Source of the DNA: Neobacillus rhizosphaerae
Lineage (GTDB): Bacteria > Bacillota > Bacilli > Bacillales > Cytobacillaceae
NCBI RefSeq assembly: GCF_937468385.1
Contig: NZ_CALBWS010000027.1
Span: forward strand, 1 to 64,000
Length of the DNA stretch: 64,000 nt
Direction: 5' to 3'
Within the stretch, counting starts at the first letter, position 1. Every line of letters starts with the position of its first letter. The translations under genes were made by a program, and so were the position numbers. Below are positions 16,341 through 24,711 of this stretch, one piece after another. The notes under the pieces are model-generated. The model had not been told where the DNA came from. It ran no database searches and saw only the letters and a program-made list of their open reading frames with translations.

Positions 16341-17363
16341 TTACCCTTTCAATAACCTTTTTGCCACACCCTCATCGGTAATTAAAATCGTCGATGCTGG
16401 TGCTTGTTTAAAGTATGCCTTGATAGCCTTTGCTTTTGAGGTCCCGCCTGCAACGGCAATGACATTTGGAATGTGGGCCAAGTCTTGAAGCTGAAGTCCA
16501 ATTGTTGATACCTTGTGAACGATCTCGCCCTGTTCATTAAAATAATAGCCAAAAGCTTCGCCGACTGCCTCCCCACTTTCAAGCTTTTCTTTGATTTCGG
16601 GGTTGGTTTTTCGCCGCTCAGCCATTGTGATAGCATCTCCAATTCCATGGAGAACCATGCTTGCTGATTTTATTAGCTTTAGAACCTCATGAATATCAGG
16701 CTCTCTAATCAGAGATTGATAAATTTCTGAACTGACCTGATCGGGAACGTAGAAAACGCGATGTTTAGAATCGGTGTTTTTCGCCATATTCGAGCAAATC
16801 GTGTTTGCTTGATTAGCAACATCTTCACCAACTCCGCCTCGTGCTGGAACAAAAAGTAACTCCTGCTGATTCAACTCTGGCGTTAATCTTTCTGCGACAG
16901 CAGCCATGGTTGAACCACCCGTAACAGCGATGATATTTTTCCCGCTTAGCAGCTTTTTCATGCAAATAGCACTAGCTTTGCCAAGTTCACCTTTAACCAT
17001 TGCTGATTCGTCGCTATCACCGGGTACTATAACGACTTTCTTAATACCGAGCAGATGCTTCAATTCTAATTCCATTACATCAATACCCTTTAACTCGCGC
17101 ATTAAGCCTTCCAAATCCTCAAGTAAATTTTTTCCTTCCGAGGTTAAAATCATCCCCAAATTATTACGGTAAATAAGGTTTTGCTCTTTGAGGAAGTCTA
17201 CTTCACTACGAAGGATTCTTTCTGTAAATCCAAGACTAACAGCTAAACTCCTTCTTCCCACCGGCTGCATAAATCCTATGTACCTAAGGATGGAATATCT
17301 TTTTTGCAAGACTTGAAGTAGATCGGGTAATAATCTTTTTTGGATATCGATAAATGACTGCAT
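16341..17363 (-). CDS. cggR: Central glycolytic genes regulator CggR
   Basis: A 340-residue SorC/DeoR-type repressor of the gapA operon whose effector in B. subtilis is fructose 1,6-bisphosphate. The N-terminal helix-turn-helix is in GRRSLAVSLGFTERILRSEVDFL; the C-terminal sugar-phosphate domain has TGGSTMAAVAERL and ARGGVGEDV. I use the ATG at 17363 because AAAGGAG is 10 nt upstream, while the in-frame TTG at 17372 touches that site. Its operator is at 17395. Confidence 0.95.
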   Translation of the reverse strand: MQSFIDIQKRLLPDLLQVLQKRYSILRYIGFMQPVGRRSLAVSLGFTERILRSEVDFLKEQNLIYRNNLGMILTSEGKNLLEDLEGLMRELKGIDVMELELKHLLGIKKVVIVPGDSDESAMVKGELGKASAICMKKLLSGKNIIAVTGGSTMAAVAERLTPELNQQELLFVPARGGVGEDVANQANTICSNMAKNTDSKHRVFYVPDQVSSEIYQSLIREPDIHEVLKLIKSASMVLHGIGDAITMAERRKTNPEIKEKLESGEAVGEAFGYYFNEQGEIVHKVSTIGLQLQDLAHIPNVIAVAGGTSKAKAIKAYFKQAPASTILITDEGVAKRLLKG

Positions 17364-17394
17364 GAATCGCAAGCTCCTTTATTCTGTGTAGTTG

Positions 17395-17430
17395 GTCGTA
17401 AAATGTCCACCGTAGACATATTATGTCCCG
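17395..17430 (-). promoter_or_regulatory. CggR operator
   Basis: Minus strand reads CGGGAC-N6-TGTC-N4-GTGGAC-N6-CGAC. The known CggR operator is CGGGAC-N6-TGTC-N4-CGGGAC-N6-TGTC, so the left half is perfect and the right half is degenerate, with identical spacing. It lies in the cggR leader. Confidence 0.85.
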
Positions 17431-17437
17431 CCTACTC

Positions 17438-17480
17438 TAAAAAAAATCACCCCTACTACAATTTTCATTGTAGCAGGAGT
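17438..17480 (-). terminator. Terminator of the rpoN-glutaredoxin unit
   Basis: Minus strand CTCCTGCTACAAT, loop GAAA, ATTGTAGTAGGGG and a TTTTTTT run. It separates the upstream genes from cggR. Confidence 0.85.
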
Positions 17481-17512
17481 AAAAACCTATTTCAACCTAT
17501 TTCAACCTAAAT

Positions 17513-17764
17513 TTATCCGTTTTTTTCTTGTAAACGATTACTTATGTCAAATTTGTCAACAAAGCCAAATCCGACCTCTTCCCCGTCGATATGAACGACT
17601 GGAATCATTAATCCATAGTGTTCGGTTAATTCATCACTTGTTTCAATATCAATTTCTTCCAGTCGAAAATTCCAGTCCTCTTTCAGTTCCAGAAGTGTCG
17701 CTTTTGCTTTATCGCATAGCGGGCAACGATTTCTGGTATATAACGTGATAATTGTTTGCGCCAT
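17513..17764 (-). CDS. Glutaredoxin-like (DUF836) protein
   Basis: An 83-residue thioredoxin-fold protein. The redox motif CPLC is at residues 14-17 (RNRCPLCDKAKATL), with a cis-proline region IPVVHIDGEEV. It may reduce disulfides; the partner is unknown. It lies 15 nt after rpoN and before the cggR terminator. Confidence 0.85.
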   Translation of the reverse strand: MAQTIITLYTRNRCPLCDKAKATLLELKEDWNFRLEEIDIETSDELTEHYGLMIPVVHIDGEEVGFGFVDKFDISNRLQEKNG

Positions 17765-17779
17765 TGTTCTGTTCCTTTC

Positions 17780-19102
17780 TCAGTTGAACCTTTTTCTTTT
17801 AGAAGAAGAGGGGATCCCCAACTGGTCGCGGTACTTAGCGATGGTTCTCCTTGAGACAACAATTCCCTGTTCCATCTTCAATTGTTCGACAATTTCTTGA
17901 TCAGAAAGCGGTTTTTCTTTTTTCTCTTGGTCTATTAATTGTCTAATTGTATTCTTCACCTGTGTCGATGAGGTATTTTCATCCCCGGAGACCGTTTGGA
18001 TGGTGCTAGTGAAAAATGATTTTAATAGAAAGGTCCCAATTGGGGTTTGCACATATTTTTCCCGAACTGCTCGACTGACAGTCGATTCATGAACATCGAG
18101 TTCCGCGGCGACTTCCTTCATCGTCATCGGAACTAAATATTGCAAGCCTTTTTGAAAAAAGGATGTTTGTTTTTCAACGATTTTAGCAACAACCCTTGTT
18201 AATGTCTCTTTTCGCTGTTCAATACTTTTTATAATCCATTGATAATCCTGGAGCTTATCCTGTAAAAAGCTACTGACCTGTTGATCCTGGTCCTTGAATT
18301 TTTTATAATATTGCTCATTAAAGCTTATCCTTGGCAGGGCATCATCAAACATGCGGACCGTTAGACCGGAAGCCGACTGTTCCACGATGGCATCGGGAAT
18401 AATATACGTCGTGGACTCTGTACGTAAGATGGCACAAGGCTTTGGATCAAGCAATTGTATTTCGTCAGATACATTTTGAATCTCCTTAAGTGATACCTGT
18501 AATTCCTTCGAAATTTGCTTCCATTTCTTTTCGGCAAACGGGATGAAATAGTTGGAAATTATGTTTTGGGCAAGCTCGTTATCTGGATTTTTATAATAAA
18601 TTTGCATTAACAGACACTCTTGAAGGTTCCTTGCACCGATTCCCGCAGGTTCAAGTGTTTGAATAACGGCAAGGCCCTCTTCTACCAATTCCTCTGATAC
18701 CCGTAGTTTTTCAGCAATATTGGCAAGATCACCAAAAAAGTAACCGTTTTCATCAAGGTTTTGAATAAGATGGCGGATAACCTTTAATTGCTCCGCCGAT
18801 AGGTTTGCTATATTTAATTGCGAAATTAGATAATCTTCCAGTGAAAATGGCTTATCGGCAATTTGCTCAATCCAGTCATTTTCCGCCTTGCGGTGCTTCC
18901 TTCGATTACGGTCAATGAGGGGATTCATCGGCTGAACATTCCCACTCTCAATCTGCATAAGGGGATTTTCGAGTGCCTTATTTTCTAAAAAATCAGCAAG
19001 TTCTTGAGCCGAATACTGCAATAAGGCAATCGCCTGTGATAACTCCTGCGTCATCGCCAATTTCAATGTTTGCTGCTGCCATAAACTCGCCTTCAAGTTC
19101 AT
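17780..19102 (-). CDS. rpoN: RNA polymerase sigma-54 factor
   Basis: A 440-residue sigma-54 (SigL in B. subtilis), which directs polymerase to -24/-12 promoters and needs an AAA+ activator. Visible parts: glutamine-rich region I with the LTQELSQAIALLQYS pattern, an acidic region II, the core-binding middle, the helix-turn-helix VHESTVSRAVREKYVQTP and the RpoN box VSRRTIAKYRDQL near the C-terminus. GGGGGGAG precedes the ATG. Confidence 0.96.
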   Translation of the reverse strand: MNLKASLWQQQTLKLAMTQELSQAIALLQYSAQELADFLENKALENPLMQIESGNVQPMNPLIDRNRRKHRKAENDWIEQIADKPFSLEDYLISQLNIANLSAEQLKVIRHLIQNLDENGYFFGDLANIAEKLRVSEELVEEGLAVIQTLEPAGIGARNLQECLLMQIYYKNPDNELAQNIISNYFIPFAEKKWKQISKELQVSLKEIQNVSDEIQLLDPKPCAILRTESTTYIIPDAIVEQSASGLTVRMFDDALPRISFNEQYYKKFKDQDQQVSSFLQDKLQDYQWIIKSIEQRKETLTRVVAKIVEKQTSFFQKGLQYLVPMTMKEVAAELDVHESTVSRAVREKYVQTPIGTFLLKSFFTSTIQTVSGDENTSSTQVKNTIRQLIDQEKKEKPLSDQEIVEQLKMEQGIVVSRRTIAKYRDQLGIPSSSKRKRFN

Positions 19103-19198
19103 TTGTCTCCCCCCTATGATCCTATTTTACATGAAAGAAGGGTTTTCGGGTAATGGAAATTGATATCTAGTTTGTTTAGTAATAATATTAATAAAATA

Positions 19199-19229
19199 AA
19201 AACCCCCTGTTTACACAAAACAGGAGGCT
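19199..19229 (-). terminator. tRNA-Arg terminator
   Basis: Minus strand CCTGTTTT, loop, AAACAGG followed by GGGTTTTTATTTT, directly behind the tRNA. Confidence 0.8.
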
Positions 19230-19236
19230 TTCATGA

Positions 19237-19308
19237 CGCGCTCGGAGGGAATCGAACCCCCATTTTAAGAACCGGAATCTTACGTGCTATCCGTTGCACC
19301 ACGAGCGC
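19237..19308 (-). tRNA. tRNA-Arg, anticodon CCG
   Basis: Acceptor arms GCGCTCG/CGAGCGC, D-arm GTGCAACGGATAGCAC, anticodon stem TAAGA/TCTTA around loop TTCCGGT (anticodon CCG, codon CGG), and T-arm GGGGGTTCGATTCCCTC. CCA is not encoded. A tRNA-Arg also neighbours clpP in B. subtilis. Confidence 0.95.
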
Positions 19309-19436
19309 TAAATATTAGCGACTTACATATTATATGCCAGATTTGTTCACTTGGCAAGTAAAGAATAGGTTTTAAAGTTGGCTGGAATGGTTATGCTGAA
19401 ATAGGGAAAGTTGTCGAACATTTAGAAGTTGAATTG

Positions 19437-19466
19437 TTTGACCTTTATTGACCATCGGTGTATGAT
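19437..19466 (+). promoter_or_regulatory. clpP promoter with CtsR operator
   Basis: -35 TTGACC (19438-19443), 17-bp spacer, -10 TATGAT (19461-19466). TTTGACC-N3-ATTGACC (19437-19453) matches the CtsR heptad repeat with one mismatch and covers the -35 and spacer, so clpP should be repressed by CtsR and induced by heat. Confidence 0.85.
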
Positions 19467-19514
19467 AACAATACATATTATTTTTAACTTTCACACTCAG
19501 GAGGAGGAAGAAAT

Positions 19515-20120
19515 ATGAATTTGATTCCTACAGTTATTGAACAAACAAACCGCGGTGAACGTGCATATGACATTTATTCTCGTCTGTTAAAAGACCGGAT
19601 TATTATGCTTGGCAGCGCTATTGATGATAATGTTGCCAACAGTATTGTAGCACAATTATTATTTTTAGAAGCGGAAAATCCCGAAAAAGACATTACACTT
19701 TACATCAACAGCCCAGGCGGAAGCATCACAGCTGGAATGGCGATTTACGATACCATGCAATATATTAAAGCAAATGTATCAACCGTTTGTATCGGAATGG
19801 CTGCATCTATGGGTGCCTTCCTACTTGCCGCAGGGGAAAAAGGAAAGCGATTTGCGCTACCTAATGCTGAAGTCATGATTCACCAGCCACTTGGTGGTGC
19901 TCAAGGGCAAGCAACCGAAATTGAAATTGCTGCAAAGCGGATCTTGTTCCTTCGTGAAAAGTTGAATGGAATTTTATCAGAGCGCACTGGCCAGCCACTT
20001 GAAGTGATTCAAAAAGATACCGATCGTGATAACTTCATGACTGCTGAAAAAGCAAAAGAATACGGCCTTATTGACAGCATCATCACTCGTAAACCTAATG
20101 AAACTACTGATAAAAAGTAA
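19515..20120 (+). CDS. clpP: ATP-dependent Clp protease proteolytic subunit
   Basis: A 201-residue serine peptidase that forms the tetradecameric ClpP chamber working with ClpC, ClpX or ClpE. The triad is S98 (GMAASMGAF), H123 (MIHQP) and D172 (RDNFM). The start has AGGAGGAGG upstream. It is a single gene with its own CtsR-controlled promoter and terminator. Confidence 0.98.
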   Translation: MNLIPTVIEQTNRGERAYDIYSRLLKDRIIMLGSAIDDNVANSIVAQLLFLEAENPEKDITLYINSPGGSITAGMAIYDTMQYIKANVSTVCIGMAASMGAFLLAAGEKGKRFALPNAEVMIHQPLGGAQGQATEIEIAAKRILFLREKLNGILSERTGQPLEVIQKDTDRDNFMTAEKAKEYGLIDSIITRKPNETTDKK

Positions 20121-20127
20121 TGAATAC

Positions 20128-20156
20128 AGCAATCGGCTTCCGGGCCGGTTGCTTTT
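20128..20156 (+). terminator. clpP terminator
   Basis: GCAATCGGC and GCCGGTTGC arms around TTCCGG, then TTTTTTCTTTTTT, eight bases after the stop. Confidence 0.9.
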
Positions 20157-20205
20157 TTCTTTTTTAGCGGTAAATTTACGGATTACCTCCCCTATTTGGG
20201 GGGAT

Positions 20206-20382
20206 TGGCATATTTTTCTTATGTTATGGCTCAATTTTTTATGAGTTATGGCTCAATTTTTTATGAGTTATGGCTCATTTTATCAATTTATTGGCTCATT
20301 TTTTCACTTTATTGGCTCATTTTTTCACTTTATTGGCTCATTTTTTCACTTTATTGGCTCATTTTTCGTATGTTACGGCTGT
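20206..20382. repeat. Phased array B1: TTGGCTCATTTTT words, 21-22-bp period
   Basis: Nine copies of TGGCTCA or close variants at 20206, 20227, 20249, 20271, 20292, 20313, 20334, 20355 and 20376. Steps are 21 or 22 bp. The spacer changes from TTTATGAGTTA to CACTTTAT along the array. It lies between the convergent ends of clpP and crh. The first and last copies are degenerate. Confidence 0.9.
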
Positions 20383-20441
20383 TTTACCATTTATTACAAA
20401 AAAAATAAACACTCCTTGACCGATGCCTCTGTTCATTCACA

Positions 20442-20483
20442 CTAAAAAAGGGTTTGCCCTCAAATTTGAGCCAAACCCTTCCT
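20442..20483 (-). terminator. crh operon terminator
   Basis: Minus strand AAGGGTTTGGCTCAAA and TTTGAGGGCAAACCCTT arms, then TTTTTT. Directly behind the crh stop. Confidence 0.85.
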
Positions 20484-20485
20484 AA

Positions 20486-20743
20486 TTAATGATCTTTTTG
20501 AATAAAGTCAGATAAAACGTTGATGGCTCTATCCTCATCATCACCGTCTGCGATAATATTAATCACGATTCCTGAGCCGACTGCAAGGCTCATTAATCCC
20601 ATTATACTTTTTGCATTTACCTTTTTGCCATCTTTCTCTAGAAAAATATCAGCTGAAAAGCGGTTCGCTTCCTGCACAAAAAGTGCGGCTGGGCGGGCTT
20701 GAAGACCCGTTTTCAATTTTACTTCTACCTGTTTCTCCAACAT
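20486..20743 (-). CDS. crh: Catabolite repression HPr-like protein Crh
   Basis: An 85-residue HPr paralogue. Residue 15, the PEP-phosphorylated histidine in HPr, is glutamine here (TGLQARPAA), so it cannot take part in PTS transfer. S46 (NAKSIMGL) is retained and would be phosphorylated by HprK, letting P-Ser-Crh act as a CcpA corepressor. It is last in the yvcI-rapZ-yvcK-whiA-crh cluster. hprK and ppaX, which set its phosphorylation, are in this window. Confidence 0.96.
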   Translation of the reverse strand: MLEKQVEVKLKTGLQARPAALFVQEANRFSADIFLEKDGKKVNAKSIMGLMSLAVGSGIVINIIADGDDEDRAINVLSDFIQKDH

Positions 20744-20862
20744 TACACATTTCCTCCCTATGTTTTAATTCTATATTCTTAAAACAAATTCATCATTTCA
20801 CAAAGTTAACTCTACTCGACCCTAATAAAGGGCAATACTTTGGGCAATCATTGCCGCTTCCG

Positions 20863-21813
20863 CTAATTCCTCGGGGCTATTTCCCCGGCACGTAGCTTCT
20901 CCGCAATCTCATCAATCTTTCGCAAGCGGTGATTAATGCCTGATTTACTAATGGCACCACCAGAAACCATTTCACCAAGTTCTTTTAAAGTAACATCCGG
21001 ATATTGCACCCGAAGTTCGGCAATTTCCCTTAACTTATCAGGTAAAATTTGCAGACCGACTGTCGAATCAATCAACCGGATATTTTCAACCTGTCTGATA
21101 GAAGCGCCGATGGTTTTATTCAGATTGGCGGTTTCACAGTTTACCAAGCGATTAACTGAGTTCCGCATGTCCCGAACAATCCGGACATCTTCAAAACGGA
21201 GCAGGGCATTATGAGCACCGACAATATTTAAAAATTCGGTAATTTTCTCGGCTTCTTTTAAATAAGTAATGAAGCCTTTTTTACGCTCAAGCGTTTTGCT
21301 ATTAAGACCAAATGTATTCATTAATTCGCATAAAGAATCATTATGTTCTTTATAGAGCGAAGAAATTTCCAAATGATAAGAGGATGTTTCCGGATTATTG
21401 ACGGATCCTCCTGCTAGAAAAGCACCGCGTAAATAAGAACGCTTACAACATTTCTTCTTTACAAGGTCCTGCGAAATATCGTGAATGATGGTAAATCCTT
21501 CACCAAGGATTTTCGTGTCCTCAAGAATTTCCTTGGCCGCCTGAGATAAACGGACAATATAGACGTTGTTTTTTTTAAGGCGCATTTTTTTTCGGACAAG
21601 CAGCTCTACCTGTATCTCATAGCTCTTCTTCAATAATGTATATATTCTTCTCGCTATTGCTGCATTTTCCGTTTGAATATCTACGACTAACTTACGGTTT
21701 GAAAAGGAAAGGGAACCGTTCATGCGGATTAAAGCCGAAAGCTCTGCTTGAATGCAGCATGTTTTCACTTCCAAATTGGTTAATTCCTTTTTCGTTTCCG
21801 AAGCGAAAGACAT
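20863..21813 (-). CDS. whiA: WhiA, DNA-binding cell-division regulator
   Basis: A 316-residue protein with an N-terminal LAGLIDADG-homing-endonuclease-like fold (for example YLRGAFLAGGSVNNPETSYH region) and a C-terminal helix-turn-helix (about 225-310; DVTLKELGEMVSGGAISKSG). It is required for normal division and chromosome segregation in B. subtilis. No endonuclease activity is expected. It lies between yvcK and crh. Confidence 0.95.
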   Translation of the reverse strand: MSFASETKKELTNLEVKTCCIQAELSALIRMNGSLSFSNRKLVVDIQTENAAIARRIYTLLKKSYEIQVELLVRKKMRLKKNNVYIVRLSQAAKEILEDTKILGEGFTIIHDISQDLVKKKCCKRSYLRGAFLAGGSVNNPETSSYHLEISSLYKEHNDSLCELMNTFGLNSKTLERKKGFITYLKEAEKITEFLNIVGAHNALLRFEDVRIVRDMRNSVNRLVNCETANLNKTIGASIRQVENIRLIDSTVGLQILPDKLREIAELRVQYPDVTLKELGEMVSGGAISKSGINHRLRKIDEIAEKLRAGEIAPRN

Positions 21814-21896
21814 CCCTTCACCCCTTTATAAAAACCCACTATTTGTTTTTTCTAAAGACACTATCAAAATAACGTTTATTAACTGCACACTACTAT

Positions 21897-22883
21897 CTAC
21901 GCTTCATACCGCTTTTTGGTTTCATCTAACAGTATATTATATAAAATTTTCGCCACTTTTTTTGGGTCATGCCGAAGGGCGCCATTTTCCTGATAAGCAA
22001 TATCTGCATGAACTACTTCAAGTCCAAGCTCAAAAAGCTGTGGTAAATCGTATATCACTGGGTCGGCCAGCTCTTCATTATAGCGAAGCTGAATATGCTG
22101 TGGAATTTCTTCGTTATTCACAAGAATCGTATTGATAAACGTATAGTTCATATGATCATAAATGGCCTTCACATGATCGCTCGCGGTATAGCCGTGCGTT
22201 TCGCCAGCCTGTGTCATCAAATTACAAATGTACACCTTTTTCGCTTGGGAGTGGCACACTTCATCCCCTAAACGCGGAACAAGCAGATTTGGCAGAATAC
22301 TTGTATACAAGCTTCCAGGGCCAATAATGATTAAATCCGCCTGACGAATCGCTTGAATCGACTCTGGCAAGGCGCGAATTGTACTTTTTGACGTTAAAAA
22401 AACTCTTTTAATTTTTTTCCCTGAATAAGGAATTTTCGATTCCCCAGAAACAATCGCACCGTCCTCCATTTCAGCATGCAGAACGACACTTTGATTAGCG
22501 GCAGGTAACACCTTTCCACGGACATTCAAAATCTTGCTCATCTCTTGAATGGCATGAACAAAGTTTCCGGTGATGGAGGTCATCGCAGCCAGGATTAAAT
22601 TACCCAGCGAATGTCCAGAAAGTTCATTTGACGTTTTAAAACGATGCTGAAACATTTCCTCAACCAACGGTTCCACATCTGACAGTGATGCTAACACATT
22701 GCGAATATCACCAGGAGGAGGAATGTGCAGGTCATCGCGCAAGCGTCCAGAGCTGCCGCCGTCATCCGCGACTGTCACAATGGCGGTAATATCAACAGGA
22801 TACTGTTTCAATCCGCGTAATAACACAGGTAATCCTGTTCCTCCACCAATGACGACAATACGAGGCTGTCCTAACTCTCTCAT
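21897..22883 (-). CDS. yvcK: Gluconeogenesis factor YvcK/MgfK (CofD-like)
   Basis: A 328-residue protein of the CofD/YvcK family, needed for growth on gluconeogenic carbon sources and for cell-shape control; B. subtilis YvcK binds UDP-GlcNAc. The glycine loop VVIGGGTGLPVLLRGLKQY and TVADDGGSSGRLR are diagnostic. The start overlaps the end of rapZ by 4 nt, so the two are coupled. Confidence 0.95.
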   Translation of the reverse strand: MRELGQPRIVVIGGGTGLPVLLRGLKQYPVDITAIVTVADDGGSSGRLRDDLHIPPPGDIRNVLASLSDVEPLVEEMFQHRFKTSNELSGHSLGNLILAAMTSITGNFVHAIQEMSKILNVRGKVLPAANQSVVLHAEMEDGAIVSGESKIPYSGKKIKRVFLTSKSTIRALPESIQAIRQADLIIIGPGSLYTSILPNLLVPRLGDEVCHSQAKKVYICNLMTQAGETHGYTASDHVKAIYDHMNYTFINTILVNNEEIPQHIQLRYNEELADPVIYDLPQLFELGLEVVHADIAYQENGALRHDPKKVAKILYNILLDETKKRYEA

Positions 22884-23773
22884 GTAGTTTTATCCTTTCT
22901 CCTCTCAATGTCACGGTGGGATACACATGTATTATAATCATTTTGGAAAAATCGTCCTAGATATTCAGCTAAAGCAACAGAGCGGTGCTGCCCACCTGTA
23001 CATCCAATCGCAATCACCAGCTGTGCTTTCCCTTCCCTTTTATAATGAGGAAGCATGAAGCTTAACAAATCTGTTACTTTTTCCAAAAATTTATGCGTTT
23101 CGTTCCATTTTAAAACATAGCTGGAAACCTCTTCATCCAGTCCTGTTTTTGGCCGCATATGTTCAATATAATGAGGATTCGGCAAAAAGCGCACATCAAA
23201 AACAAGATCCGCATCGATGGGAAGCCCATGTTTAAAGCCAAAGGACATGACATTGACAGTAAAGCTTATTTGTTTATTCGCAGTAAATTCCGTTAATATC
23301 TTCTCACGCAATTCACGTGGTTTCATCTGGGAAGTGTTGTAAATTAATTGGGCCCTGCCCTTAAATTCCTCCAGCAGCTCCCGCTCAAGCGTGATGCCCT
23401 CTAGAGGCAGCCCTGACTTGGCTAGCGGATGGGACCGCCTTGTTTCCTTATATCTACGGACTAATGTTGAATCATCCGCATCTAAAAATAATATCTGCGG
23501 CGTCACCCATGAAGTTTCCGCCAGTTCATCTAGTCCCTTAAATAAATGGTCAAAAAACTCTCGACCGCGTAGGTCCATAACCAAAGCAACTTTATTCATT
23601 TTATTCCCAGATTCCTTCATAAGTTCAAGAAATTTTGGGAGCAGCGTCGGCGGCAAATTATCGACACAGAAGAATCCTAAATCTTCAAAGCTTTGAATGG
23701 CTACCGTTTTTCCAGCCCCAGACATACCGGTAATAATCACCATCTGGGTTTCACTTATCGCACCGGTACTCAC
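22880..23773 (-). CDS. rapZ: RapZ (YvcJ) nucleotide-binding protein
   Basis: A 297-residue P-loop protein. Walker A is GMSGAGKT (residues 16-23), followed by the DLGFFCVDNLPPTLL motif and a C-terminal domain with GCTGGQHRSV. E. coli RapZ guides decay of the GlmZ RNA; in Bacilli (YvcJ) it binds and hydrolyses nucleotides and affects competence. The start is GTG with AGGGGGAA upstream. Confidence 0.94.
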   Translation of the reverse strand: MSTGAISETQMVIITGMSGAGKTVAIQSFEDLGFFCVDNLPPTLLPKFLELMKESGNKMNKVALVMDLRGREFFDHLFKGLDELAETSWVTPQILFLDADDSTLVRRYKETRRSHPLAKSGLPLEGITLERELLEEFKGRAQLIYNTSQMKPRELREKILTEFTANKQISFTVNVMSFGFKHGLPIDADLVFDVRFLPNPHYIEHMRPKTGLDEEVSSYVLKWNETHKFLEKVTDLLSFMLPHYKREGKAQLVIAIGCTGGQHRSVALAEYLGRFFQNDYNTCVSHRDIERRKDKTT

Positions 23774-23796
23774 TTCAATTCCCCCTATTATATTAA

Positions 23797-24264
23797 TTAA
23801 CTCGGATCTAATCGGTAACTGATTAGTTGAAAATCTTTTGTATAGGTAAAAGTACCGTAAATAATCCCTTTTCCATGAATCATGTAATCAATGATATGAT
23901 AATCACCGCCAGCCATTGGCAGACTATTTATCTGTTCAATCGGATGCCATGCCAGCTTTCCTTCTTCAGATTCAACTAAATCAATGCCATCTGAATCCGT
24001 TGCCGTAAAGGTAAACATCATCCACTCGGAAAGAAGCTCGTCGCCTTCCATCATAATCATCGTAAATATTCCTTTTAGTTGTGGGTTTTTTAGATAGATA
24101 CCCGTCTCTTCACGGTATTCCCTGATGCAGGAATCCCGTACCGATTCGCCCGGCTCCATTTTTCCACCTGGAGCCACCCACCAGCCCCGACGCGGTTTTT
24201 GCAGCAACAACATTTGATTATTTCTTATCAATGCACAATTGGTGACCCGCTGCACAACACTCAC
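23797..24264 (-). CDS. yvcI: Nudix hydrolase YvcI
   Basis: A 155-residue Nudix protein. The Nudix box runs through GGKMEPGE and REYREETGI, with all metal-binding glutamates present, and the flanks (LLLQKPRRGWW, FTYTKDFQLISYRLDP) match B. subtilis YvcI. It probably hydrolyses a nucleoside diphosphate derivative. The frame begins with GTG at 24264; a second GTG three codons later is better spaced from the GAGG site. First gene of the cluster. Confidence 0.9.
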   Translation of the reverse strand: MSVVQRVTNCALIRNNQMLLLQKPRRGWWVAPGGKMEPGESVRDSCIREYREETGIYLKNPQLKGIFTMIMMEGDELLSEWMMFTFTATDSDGIDLVESEEGKLAWHPIEQINSLPMAGGDYHIIDYMIHGKGIIYGTFTYTKDFQLISYRLDPS

Positions 24265-24711
24265 CCTCTTTAAAAAGCATAATGCCTTGGTATTAAACTA
24301 GAATGACAAAACCCCAGTCTAACAAATAATTTATTCTATCCATTATACTATTTTTAAGATACAGTCACAATGAATACAAAATTGATATTTCTGTTAAAAT
24401 TTTTTCCTATGTAGCTTGGTTAGCTTCCATTCTTCCATGGATATGGAAACCTCACTGATTGGCTAGCGTTTAAGTCGAAAAGACACATTGATCCGTTGCT
24501 TTTATTACGTTTCTATTTAGCCCAAAAAAAATGGCACAAGCTGCTGGGCTTGTGCACCATAAGGTATATATTTTAAAGGGGGTCAATTTACTTAATCATA
24601 CCCTATCTTTATTTCACTTTTGTTACAGAAGAATTAAAACAGAGTTACTTTTTTGTAAATGAAACGCATAAGAAAATTAACAATCCGTGACCCATATTAT
24701 TCAATTGTTGT
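24265..24711. other. Gene-free stretch between yvcI and trxB
   Basis: AT-rich sequence without a supportable gene. It holds the terminator at 24522-24556. I see no other repeat or site, apart from an unassigned promoter for yvcI that must lie here. Confidence 0.6.
24522..24556 (-). terminator. Terminator behind trxB
   Basis: Minus strand GCACAAGC, loop CCAGCA, GCTTGTGC, then CATTTTTTTT. It lies 156 nt after the trxB stop. Confidence 0.8.

Noticed and set aside
20196..20408. Plus-strand ORF with repeated WLIFSLY
   Set aside because: Read-through of array B1; no ribosome site and no similar frame in array B2.
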